DNA from: Nitrospinaceae bacterium
GTDB lineage: Bacteria > Nitrospinota > Nitrospinia > Nitrospinales > VA-1
NCBI GenBank assembly: GCA_029261675.1
Contig: JAJDBA010000247.1
Location: forward strand, 1-23,095
Reading direction: 5' to 3'
Length of the DNA stretch: 23,095 nt
Part shown: positions 8,224 through 15,677 of the stretch, piece by piece
How the letters are laid out: every line of letters begins with the position of its first letter
How positions within the stretch are numbered: the first letter of the stretch is position 1
Translations under genes and position numbers: made by a program
Notes under the pieces: model-generated
Database searches by the model: none
What the model was told of the DNA's origin: nothing
What the model saw: the letters and a program-made list of their open reading frames with translations, nothing else

Positions 8224-9515
8224 ACATGCCCTTAGTTGTACAAAAATATGGTGGCACATCGGTCGGCACTCTTGATCGCATTCAACACGTTGCCCAAAGA
8301 ATCGCGCGCATCCGAAAAACAGGAACCCAGGTGGTAGTCGTAGTTTCAGCAATGGCAGGCGAAACCGATAAGCTTGTAAAAATGGCCCGTCAGATTTGCG
8401 ACAACCCTGAAAGAAGAGAGATGGATCTTTTACTCTCTTCGGGGGAAAGAATTTCAAGTGCTTTGTTGACGATGGCCCTTCAAGCTCGGGGCATTCCTGC
8501 CATCTCTATGACGGGAAGACAGATTGGTTTGCAAACAGATAGCGTGCATACCCGCGCGCGGATTAAACAAATCGATGCTAAAAGAGCTCAACAGGAATTA
8601 AAAGACAACAACGTTATCGTTGTAGCTGGCTTTCAGGGTATTAATGAAAAAGGCGATGTAACAACATTAGGGCGGGGTGGCTCAGATACTTCTGCCGTTG
8701 CTTTAGCTGTTGCGCTCGGCGCCTCCCAATGCGAAATCTATACCGATGTTGATGGTGTTTATACGGCAGACCCTAGAATGGTACCCAAAGCAAAAAAACT
8801 GGATGTGGTATCGTATGATGAGATGCTGGAAATGGCTAGCTTAGGGGCTAAAGTTCTGCAAATACGTTGCGTTGAATTTGCCCATAGGTTTCAAATGCCT
8901 TTGGTCGTGAAATCCTCTTATATAGAAGGGGGTAAAGGAACTTTGATCTGCGAGGAGGATTCAAATATGGAACAGCCGGTGGTTTCCGGAATCATGTACG
9001 ATAAAAATCAGGCGAAAATCACCTTGAAAGAAGTCCCCGACCAGCCAGGTATAGCCGCGAATATATTTGGGTCCATCGCTGATGCCGGTCTTTCTGTGGA
9101 CATGATCATCCAAAATATCAGTGCCGAAGGCCATACCGATTTATCTTTCACGGTGGGTCGGGAAGAGCTGAATGAGGCAATGGTCATCATGGAAAAAGTA
9201 GCTAAAAAAATTCGCGCTGTAAATGTCAGTGCTGATTCGAAGATAGCTAAAATCTCTATTGTAGGCGCAGGGATGAGAAGCCATTCAGGGGTTGCGGCTC
9301 GGATTTTTAAAACGCTTTCAAAGGAAAAAATTAATATCCTGATGATCAGCACTTCAGAAATCAAAGTTTCATGCATCATCGAGCAAAAACATACTAAAGC
9401 CGCTGTCAATGCGCTTCATACAGCATTCGGTCTAGACACCAAGCCAACACCCATAAAAAGTATCGAGAAAAAAAATAGTCCGGCCCGGAAAAAAACTAAA
9501 GCAAAGAAAAAATGA
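8220..9515 (+). CDS. lysC: Aspartate kinase
   Basis: LysC phosphorylates L-aspartate, the committed step to lysine, threonine, methionine and diaminopimelate. The 431-residue protein has an amino-acid kinase domain (about 4-245) with KYGGTSVG (9-16), TLGRGGSDTSA (149-159) and YTDVDGVYTADPR (174-186). Two ACT regulatory domains follow, at about 266-335 and 346-405, so feedback control by lysine and/or threonine is expected. A Lys-rich tail (about 407-431, ending KKTKAKKK) extends past the usual end of the family and has no known role. The ATG overlaps the upstream stop as ATGA, implying translational coupling. M3 at 8226 is an alternative start. lysC also overlaps cimA by four bases. Confidence 0.96.
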   Translation: MNMPLVVQKYGGTSVGTLDRIQHVAQRIARIRKTGTQVVVVVSAMAGETDKLVKMARQICDNPERREMDLLLSSGERISSALLTMALQARGIPAISMTGRQIGLQTDSVHTRARIKQIDAKRAQQELKDNNVIVVAGFQGINEKGDVTTLGRGGSDTSAVALAVALGASQCEIYTDVDGVYTADPRMVPKAKKLDVVSYDEMLEMASLGAKVLQIRCVEFAHRFQMPLVVKSSYIEGGKGTLICEEDSNMEQPVVSGIMYDKNQAKITLKEVPDQPGIAANIFGSIADAGLSVDMIIQNISAEGHTDLSFTVGREELNEAMVIMEKVAKKIRAVNVSADSKIAKISIVGAGMRSHSGVAARIFKTLSKEKINILMISTSEIKVSCIIEQKHTKAAVNALHTAFGLDTKPTPIKSIEKKNSPARKKTKAKKK

Positions 9516-11098
9516 ACCCTGTAAAAATATACGACACTACACTTCGCGATGGCTCGCAAGCAGAGGGTGTATCGTTCACCGTTGAAGATAAAATTCGCAT
9601 CGCTCTTAGGCTCGATGAGCTGGGGGTACATTATGTCGAAGGCGGCTGGCCAGGTTCGAATCCGCGAGACATCGAGTTTTTTTCCAAAGCTAGTCGCTCA
9701 AATTTCAAGCAAACAAAAATCACCGCGTTTGGCAGCACCCGTTATCCCGACAAAAATGTAGAAGAAGACATCGTTTTACAAGCTCTAATGAAAACTGAAA
9801 CCGAAGTTCTCACCCTTTTCGGAAAAACATGGGACCTGCATGTAATAGATGCCTTGTCCACGACCCTCGATGAAAACTTGAGGATGATTTTTGAAAGCAT
9901 CAGTTACCTGAAAAAACACCGAACTGAAGTTTTGTTCGATGCCGAACATTTTTTTGATGGCTACAAAAATAATCCAGAATACGCGGTAAAAGCCATCAAA
10001 GAGGCTGAGTCAGCAGGTGCAGACTGGGTCGTGCTCTGCGACACCAACGGTGGAACGCTTCCCGACCAGGTGCACTCGATTTTTACAGAAGTCAAAAAAT
10101 CTGTTTCAGTCAAGCTAGGAATCCATGCCCACAACGACTCCGAGTTAGCGGTCGCCAATTCGCTAAACGCAGTACGTGCAGGGGCGCAACAGGTTCAAGG
10201 AACGGTTAATGGCATTGGCGAGCGGTGTGGAAATGCGAACCTTATCTCCATCATCCCAAATTTAAAAATCAAAATGGGACTCGATTGCATTTCAGATGAA
10301 CAACTTGAAACGTTAAAAGATGTTTCTGCATTTGTAGATGAATTGGCAAATAAAGCGCATTGGGACCAACAACCGTTTGTCGGCAAAAGTGCCTTCGCCC
10401 ACAAAGGCGGCGTTCACGTAAGTGCAGTGCGAAAAAATTCGAAGACCTATGAACATATAAAACCTGAAGCAGTCGGTAATAACCAACGTATCCTGATTTC
10501 CGACCTATCCGGAAAAAGCAATGTGCTTCATAAGGCCAAAGAATTTGGCATTGATGTTGATGGGGACGATCCCAAAATCCAGAAGATACTGGCGACCCTT
10601 AAGGAATCTGAAAACCTGGGTTTTCAGTATGAAGGAGCGGAAGCCTCGTTCGAACTAATGATGCGGGATGCTCTAGGTGAAAAGGAAGTCTTTTTTGAGT
10701 TTTTAGGATTCCGTGTCATCGTCGAAAAACGTCAGGAAGATGAAGAACCTTTATCTGAGGCCACAGTAAAGTTAAAAGTGAATGGTGTGCAAGAAGTTTC
10801 TGCAGCCGAAGGAACAGGCCCTGTAAACGCTCTCGATAAGGCTATAAAAAAAGCATTGGTAAAATTTTATCCAGAACTGGAAGAAGTCAACCTCTACGAT
10901 TACAAAGTACGCATCCTCGAAGAGAAAAAAGGCACGCGCGCCAAGACTCGTGTGCTGATCGAATCCGGCGACCACCACAGCAAATGGGGTACGGTTGGCG
11001 TATCCGAAAATATCATCGAGGCCAGTTGGCAGGCCCTGATCGACAGCGTCGCTTACAAGCTCAACGCTTTTTCAAAAAACACCTCCCCCAAGCCTTAG
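9512..11098 (+). CDS. cimA: (R)-citramalate synthase
   Basis: CimA condenses pyruvate with acetyl-CoA to (R)-citramalate, opening a threonine-independent route to 2-oxobutyrate and isoleucine. The 528-residue length suits CimA. The HMGL/DRE-TIM barrel shows YDTTLRDGSQ (7-16), with R12 and D13 as the catalytic and metal motif. Metal ligands H205 and H207 lie in HAHND, and GTVNGIGERCGNANL follows. The C-terminal part (about 385-520) matches the LeuA-type allosteric dimer domain, so isoleucine feedback is likely. 2-isopropylmalate synthase is the alternative, but the EGGWPGSNPRD segment and the long form favour CimA. The start overlaps the lysC stop as ATGA. Placing it with lysC joins two branches of aspartate-family and branched-chain synthesis under one transcript. 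Confidence 0.93.
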   Translation: MNPVKIYDTTLRDGSQAEGVSFTVEDKIRIALRLDELGVHYVEGGWPGSNPRDIEFFSKASRSNFKQTKITAFGSTRYPDKNVEEDIVLQALMKTETEVLTLFGKTWDLHVIDALSTTLDENLRMIFESISYLKKHRTEVLFDAEHFFDGYKNNPEYAVKAIKEAESAGADWVVLCDTNGGTLPDQVHSIFTEVKKSVSVKLGIHAHNDSELAVANSLNAVRAGAQQVQGTVNGIGERCGNANLISIIPNLKIKMGLDCISDEQLETLKDVSAFVDELANKAHWDQQPFVGKSAFAHKGGVHVSAVRKNSKTYEHIKPEAVGNNQRILISDLSGKSNVLHKAKEFGIDVDGDDPKIQKILATLKESENLGFQYEGAEASFELMMRDALGEKEVFFEFLGFRVIVEKRQEDEEPLSEATVKLKVNGVQEVSAAEGTGPVNALDKAIKKALVKFYPELEEVNLYDYKVRILEEKKGTRAKTRVLIESGDHHSKWGTVGVSENIIEASWQALIDSVAYKLNAFSKNTSPKP

Positions 11099-11370
11099 TG
11101 TCTCTGCTCCATAAGGAGCGTAATTCAAATATATTTTAATTTCGGCAACATCCAAGCTGGGGTTTTATCCTACTCACAACAAGGGCATTATCCTGCAAAA
11201 CAATTTTGGATACAGGAACTTTTTTAAACCAATAAAATTACATCAACCATAAAAAACAATAATATCCAATAATCGCCAGAATCCCATGATTATTAAAAAC
11301 CTACTTTATACTGATAAATTACCTAATTTTTTCGGATATTCAGCCATAATATTGCGAATTAAAAATATAT

Positions 11371-11399
11371 TTGATTTACCTCTAATCACATTGTATCAT
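11371..11399 (+). promoter_or_regulatory. Candidate sigma-70-type promoter for the first chemoreceptor
   Basis: TTGATT at 11371-11376 and TATCAT at 11394-11399 are separated by 17 bases, matching the general consensus at four and five of six positions. The resulting leader would be about 135 bases and would contain both dyad elements. A flagellar sigma-28 site was looked for and not found with correct spacing. Confidence 0.35.
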
Positions 11400-11428
11400 C
11401 TTTAATCCAAAAAAATAAATGCCACTGT

Positions 11429-11449
11429 CTAGATAAATATTCTATCTAG
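11429..11449. promoter_or_regulatory. Spaced inverted repeat CTAGATA-N7-TATCTAG
   Basis: Perfect 7-bp arms at 11429-11435 and 11443-11449 lie about 30 bases downstream of the candidate promoter. The position would suit a repressor operator or a leader hairpin. The second chemoreceptor gene does not carry the same sequence. Confidence 0.35.
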
Positions 11450-11487
11450 TAAAATATTCCGATTTAAGATGTTTTTGGGAGTTATTT

Positions 11488-11499
11488 TTGAGCGCTCAA
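11488..11499. promoter_or_regulatory. Perfect 12-bp palindrome TTGAGCGCTCAA in the chemoreceptor leader
   Basis: The palindrome lies about 42 bases before the ATG of the first chemoreceptor gene and stands out in AT-rich surroundings. It could be a protein-binding site. As RNA it would form only a short stem with a tight loop. Confidence 0.3.
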
Positions 11500-11531
11500 T
11501 GTTTTCTCACAAGTGGAATAATCTAATACCA

Positions 11532-11539
11532 GGGGGGGG
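11532..11539 (+). promoter_or_regulatory. Run of eight G at the ribosome binding site position
   Basis: An uninterrupted G8 tract ends two bases before the ATG at 11542, exactly where a Shine-Dalgarno site is expected. The paralogue at 16810 has GGAGGGGG with only five consecutive G in the same place. Homopolymeric G runs of this length can change length by slippage, which here would alter ribosome binding and spacing. Confidence 0.5.
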
Positions 11540-11541
11540 AT

Positions 11542-14523
11542 ATGTTCAATTGGATAAAGAACCTAAAGGTTATCACAAAAATTCAAATTGGGTTTTCGAT
11601 CGTTGCGCTAATTATGATCGGTATCGTCACCACAACTTTATCGCAAACAAAAGAAGTAAAAACCATTTCAGATAAAGTTATCGAAATACGTGTCCCCACA
11701 GCACAAAACAGCCTGATGATGCTAAACGGCATCAACCATTCCCTCGCTGCATTACGTGGGTGGATGATTCTGGGAAATGAAAAATTTAAAATCGAACGCG
11801 AAAAGTCTTGGTCCGAAGAAATCAACCCTTCCCTGAAAAAGATGGAAGAGTATTCAAAGAACTGGACGAATCCCAAAAATATTGAAAAACTTAAAATTAT
11901 TCAATCCAAATTAAAAGACTTCAAACAATATCAGAGTGAAATTGAATCCATTTCCGGAACGATCGATAATTTACCAGCGAACAAAATTCTACTTCAAGAA
12001 GCCGCACCTCAGGCCGCAATTTTAGTCACCAACATTACAAAAATAATTAACATCGAAGGAACGTTGGAATCCACACCCAAAAGAAAAGCACTATTAGGCA
12101 TGATGGCCGATGTTCGAGGAACCACAGCTAGGTCTTTGGCTAACATTCGAGCTTATTTACTTTCAGGTGATTCCAAGTTCAAAGATGCTTTCGATGTCAT
12201 GTGGAGAAAAAATATTCGGCGGTTTGGAGATTTGACCGCAAACAAAAGCCTTTTGACAACAGAACAGGCAGCATTGTTTAAGGAGTTTACTCAAGCAAGA
12301 GAGACTTTTGCACCTTTGCCAGAAAAAATGTTTAAAATTCGCGGCAGCAATGAATGGAATATAGCCAACACCTGGCTCCGCACAAAGGCAGCACCCTCAG
12401 CTTTTGCTATAAAAGAACAACTCGATTCTATGACCACAAACCAAAAGAAATTACTGGCAACAGATATGGACAATGCAAAAAGTCTTTCTGATGCTTTGTC
12501 TGAAAACCTTTGGACTTTACTTTCTATAGGTCTGGGGCTAACGCTATTGTTTACAATAATAATCGTTCGAGCAGTAAAAGTACCGATCGAAGAGGCAGAT
12601 CGGGTTCGCGCAATGGTTGAAAACGCTCCACTAAACTTTATGTTTGCAGATATTAAAAATTTGAATTTGCAATATTTAAACCCGGCCTCCATAAGAACAC
12701 TCAAGACCATTGAACAATATTTACCTGTTCCTGTAGACGAATTACTGGGAAAGAGTATCGATATATTCCATAAAAATCCTGCACATCAACGCAAAATTCT
12801 CGCCGACCCTGGGAACATGCCTTATGATGCGCAATTTCAATTAGGCCCTGAAACTCTCGAACTTCAAGCTTCAGCTATATTTGATAGCAGTGGAAAATAT
12901 ATCGGCCCGATGATCTCCTGGTCGGTTATTACTGACAAAATAGCAATGCAAACTAAAACCGCGCAGGTCATGTCTATGATGGAGAATATGCCCACCAATG
13001 TAATCTATGCAGATGATGATCTCAATGTCCAGTATATGAACCCGGCTTCAAACAAAACCTTAAAAACCATTGAACAATATCTGCCCACTCCGGTCGATAA
13101 TATCATAGGTCAATCCATCGACATTTTTCACCAGAACCCAGCCCTGCAAAGAAAAATTCTTGGAGACCCCAAAAACCTACCCCATCAAGCCATTATTCAA
13201 CTCGGGCCGGAAAAACTCGACCTTCTCGTCAGTGCTATTTATGATGACAACCACAAGTATCTTGGCCCCATGGTTTCCTGGTCTGTGGTAACCGAAAAAC
13301 TGGCGTTAGAAACCAAAGCCGCGCAAGTCACGTCCATGATGGAAAATGCTCCCACCAATGTGATCTATGCAGATACGGATTTGAACATTCAATACATGAA
13401 CCCGGCTTCAACCAAAACCTTAACAACGATTGAACAATATCTGCCCACTCAGGTCGATAAAATCATGGGGCAGTCCATCGACATCTTTCACAAGAATCCG
13501 GCCATGCAAAGAAAAATTCTGGAAGATCCCAGAAACCTGCCGCATCAAGCCGTTATTCAACTTGGACCGGAAAAATTGGATCTTCTGGTCAGTGCTATTT
13601 ACGACAATAATCAAAATTACATGGGGCCCATGATCTCGTGGTCCCTAGTAACCAAACAGCTGGAGTTGGAAGAGCGTGATCGCAGCAATAAACAAAATAT
13701 GTTTGCAGTTCTGGAACAAATAGGCGAAGTGGTTCAAGGCTTGGCTGAAGCTTCTGAAGAACTTTCAGAAATCAGTCTTAGTATGGAAAAAAACGCAGAG
13801 AATGCGGCCAAAGAAGCTGGGCTTGTTTCTGAATCTGGAAAAGAGGTGAGTTCTAATGTGAATTCCGTTGCCGCCGGAACAGAAGAAATGAACGCCAGCA
13901 TCAAAGAAATTGCAGGCAATGCCAGCAATGCCGCGGATACTTCTTTAAGTGCTGTAAAATCGGCCAAAGAAGCAAACGCCATTATCAGCTCCCTCGGTCA
14001 AAGTAGTCAGGAGATTGGTGAAGTAATAAAAGTCATCAACAGCATTGCTGAGCAAACCAATTTACTTGCATTGAACGCAACCATCGAGGCGGCGCGCGCC
14101 GGAGAAGCAGGTAAAGGTTTCGCCGTTGTGGCAAATGAAGTAAAAGAACTTGCCAACCAAACGGCTAAAGCAACGGGAGAAATCACTGAAAAAATTCAAT
14201 CGATTCAGTCCGATGTCGGAGGAGCGGTAACCTCTATCAGTGATGTCGGAAAAGTTATTGATGAAATAAATGGCATTTCCACCACTATTGCCAGTGCCGT
14301 TGAAGAACAAACAGCTACTACAGGGGAAATGACTCGCAATGTATCCGATGCCGCAGGAGGCAGCCAAACTATTGCTGAAAATCTTGCATCTCTGGCTACA
14401 GCCGTTGATTCGACAAAGCAAGGTGCTGGAGATACTCAAATAGCCAGCTCCAATCTTTCTAAAATGGCAGAGGAGTTAAGAACCCTTATTGAGAATTTAA
14501 AGAATGACAATAACAACAATTAA
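11542..14523 (+). CDS. Methyl-accepting chemotaxis protein with bimodular periplasmic sensor and three PAS domains
   Basis: This 993-residue transmembrane chemoreceptor has a membrane segment at 13-34 and a helical periplasmic sensor at about 35-322. A second membrane segment lies at 324-345. Three tandem PAS-like repeats follow, starting near 358, 477 and 597, with no HAMP between. The signalling domain has its tip at about 835-870 (EQTNLLALNATIEAARAGEAGKGFAVVANEVKELA). Inside the sensor, SLAALRGWMILG (67-78) and SLANIRAYLLSG (198-209) repeat one pattern, suggesting two stacked helical bundles as in HBM or CHASE3-like domains. Each PAS repeat carries a conserved IDIFHxNP-x4-RKIL segment. No C-terminal CheR-docking pentapeptide of the NWETF type is present. 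The ligand is unknown. The gene is paralogous to the receptor at 16810. Confidence 0.93.
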   Translation: MFNWIKNLKVITKIQIGFSIVALIMIGIVTTTLSQTKEVKTISDKVIEIRVPTAQNSLMMLNGINHSLAALRGWMILGNEKFKIEREKSWSEEINPSLKKMEEYSKNWTNPKNIEKLKIIQSKLKDFKQYQSEIESISGTIDNLPANKILLQEAAPQAAILVTNITKIINIEGTLESTPKRKALLGMMADVRGTTARSLANIRAYLLSGDSKFKDAFDVMWRKNIRRFGDLTANKSLLTTEQAALFKEFTQARETFAPLPEKMFKIRGSNEWNIANTWLRTKAAPSAFAIKEQLDSMTTNQKKLLATDMDNAKSLSDALSENLWTLLSIGLGLTLLFTIIIVRAVKVPIEEADRVRAMVENAPLNFMFADIKNLNLQYLNPASIRTLKTIEQYLPVPVDELLGKSIDIFHKNPAHQRKILADPGNMPYDAQFQLGPETLELQASAIFDSSGKYIGPMISWSVITDKIAMQTKTAQVMSMMENMPTNVIYADDDLNVQYMNPASNKTLKTIEQYLPTPVDNIIGQSIDIFHQNPALQRKILGDPKNLPHQAIIQLGPEKLDLLVSAIYDDNHKYLGPMVSWSVVTEKLALETKAAQVTSMMENAPTNVIYADTDLNIQYMNPASTKTLTTIEQYLPTQVDKIMGQSIDIFHKNPAMQRKILEDPRNLPHQAVIQLGPEKLDLLVSAIYDNNQNYMGPMISWSLVTKQLELEERDRSNKQNMFAVLEQIGEVVQGLAEASEELSEISLSMEKNAENAAKEAGLVSESGKEVSSNVNSVAAGTEEMNASIKEIAGNASNAADTSLSAVKSAKEANAIISSLGQSSQEIGEVIKVINSIAEQTNLLALNATIEAARAGEAGKGFAVVANEVKELANQTAKATGEITEKIQSIQSDVGGAVTSISDVGKVIDEINGISTTIASAVEEQTATTGEMTRNVSDAAGGSQTIAENLASLATAVDSTKQGAGDTQIASSNLSKMAEELRTLIENLKNDNNNN
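12970..13689 (+). repeat. Direct tandem 360-bp duplication encoding PAS repeats 2 and 3
   Basis: Unit A at 12970-13329 and unit B at 13330-13689 are in frame with an exact 360-base period. A hand comparison of 180 aligned bases starting at 12961 against 13321 gave 30 differences, about 83% identity, including long identical runs such as those around 13000 and 13070. The preceding PAS repeat (about 12610-12969) is 121 codons long and clearly more diverged. The duplication is thus younger than the split from repeat 1 and is absent from the paralogous receptor. Confidence 0.85.
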
Positions 14524-14565
14524 ATTCCCTTATTCTATTATTGATTTTTCAATATATTAAAAAAT

Positions 14566-14611
14566 GAAGCCTCTTGATTCTTATCCAGTGGTAAAGAGTT
14601 CAAGGGGCTTC
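14566..14611 (+). terminator. Stem-loop after the first chemoreceptor gene, possible terminator
   Basis: A 12-bp stem (14566-14577 with 14600-14611, one G-U pair) encloses a 22-base loop, 43 bases after the chemoreceptor stop. A T7 run exists only further on, at 14634-14640, so it is not a textbook intrinsic terminator. It could instead be an mRNA-stability hairpin separating receptor from regulator expression. Confidence 0.45.
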
Positions 14612-14693
14612 GTACTCTTGATAAATATGGAAATTTTTTTATCGAGAATTTTGGCATTCAAGAACCCATTTAATTTTATTGGAAAGATAAATC

Positions 14694-15650
14694 ATGGATC
14701 ATAATGCCGATGACCTCTCGAGGATGAAAATCCTTATTGTCGATGATGTTCCAACCAACATAGAGTTACTCTCCATCACTTTAGCGTCAAGAAACTATCA
14801 AATATTTACCGCAGAAAGTGGAACAAAAACTTTAGAAATCACACCTGAATTACAACCCGATTTAATTTTGCTCGACATTATGATGCCGGGAGAGAACGGA
14901 ATAGAAACCTGCAAAAAACTGAAGAACAGCGAATTGACCAGAGACATTCCTATAATTTTTGTAACCGCCAAAGGAGGCGGTGACGATATTATAGAAGGCT
15001 TCAATGCAGGTGGCGTAGACTATATTCTCAAGCCATATCGTTTGCCGGAAGTGTTAGCCCGGGTGGAAACTCATTTGCGATTAAAAAAATCTATTCGAGA
15101 TAAAGACAACCTTATATCTGAGCTGAAAGACACGCAGGAAGTCCTGATGAATTCAGCAAAAAAGGATCTGCTCACTGGGCTCTGGAATAGACCTGGGCTA
15201 GAAGAGAAACTTTTCCAGGAACAATTAAAAAGTCAAAGCACAGAAAAGGCATTTTCCTTGATATTGGCCGACATTGATCACATCAGTAAAATAAATGACA
15301 AGTTCGGCATTAGCATTGGAGACCAGGTGATCATTCGTACCGCATCCCTCTTAACAGATACTCTTCGCCAGTATGATCATGTAGGTCGGTGGAGCAGTGA
15401 AGAGTTTTTGATACTTTTACCTGGAACCGAATTGAAAGATTCTAAAATCCTTGGTGAAAAAATTCGTATTCGGATTGAAAATGAAATGTTGGATTTCAAT
15501 CAAAATCATATTCCCATGACCCTAAGTATGGGTGTCAACCAATGCTCCCCAGATAAGCAATGGAATAAGTGTCTTATTGAAACTCAAGAATGCTTGCGTC
15601 GTGCAAAGGGTCTTGGCAGAAACCAATTGGTTGCACCTGAAAATGCTTAA
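14694..15650 (+). CDS. Response regulator with receiver domain and degenerate GGDEF domain
   Basis: The 318-residue cytoplasmic protein has an intact receiver domain (about 11-125). It shows acidic residues D17/D18, phospho-acceptor D61 in LLDIMMP, T91 and K113. A GGDEF-family domain (about 155-315) follows with DLLTGLWNRPG and ADIDHISKINDKFG. The active-site loop reads W-S234-S235-E-E-F instead of GG(D/E)EF, so diguanylate cyclase activity is doubtful. R225-Q-Y-D228 lies five residues before that loop, the exact spacing of the RxxD inhibitory site that binds c-di-GMP. By analogy with degenerate REC-GGDEF proteins such as PopA it may read rather than make c-di-GMP. A GGAAAG site lies seven bases before the ATG. 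cheR follows after 27 bases, so the two are probably one transcript. Confidence 0.9.
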   Translation: MDHNADDLSRMKILIVDDVPTNIELLSITLASRNYQIFTAESGTKTLEITPELQPDLILLDIMMPGENGIETCKKLKNSELTRDIPIIFVTAKGGGDDIIEGFNAGGVDYILKPYRLPEVLARVETHLRLKKSIRDKDNLISELKDTQEVLMNSAKKDLLTGLWNRPGLEEKLFQEQLKSQSTEKAFSLILADIDHISKINDKFGISIGDQVIIRTASLLTDTLRQYDHVGRWSSEEFLILLPGTELKDSKILGEKIRIRIENEMLDFNQNHIPMTLSMGVNQCSPDKQWNKCLIETQECLRRAKGLGRNQLVAPENA

Positions 15651-15677
15651 CCGCAAGTAGCAACAAAGGGGTTTAAC

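Larger units (their letters stand above)
11099..11541. other. AT-rich intergenic region and leader of the first chemoreceptor
   Basis: These 443 bases carry no credible gene. A short hairpin, GCTCC-ATAA-GGAGC (11106-11119), sits just after the cimA stop but lacks a clean T run, so it is at best a weak terminator. Further in are a candidate promoter (11371-11399), a spaced inverted repeat (11429-11449), a perfect 12-bp palindrome (11488-11499) and a G8 run before the ATG (11532-11539). An overlapping 68-codon frame from 11469 has no ribosome site and is not supported. Confidence 0.6.

Noticed and set aside
11294..11317. Sigma-28-like flagellar promoter (TAAA ... CTGATAA) upstream of the first chemoreceptor
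   Set aside because: The spacer is 12 bases instead of about 15 and the -10 half has only a partial match. The second receptor has no equivalent.
11469..11675. 68-codon frame starting in the first chemoreceptor leader and overlapping its gene
   Set aside because: It has no ribosome site, resembles no family, and mostly lies out of frame inside a well-supported chemoreceptor gene.
14694..15650. Active diguanylate cyclase
   Set aside because: The signature loop is SSEEF, and both glycines needed for GTP binding and catalysis are replaced.
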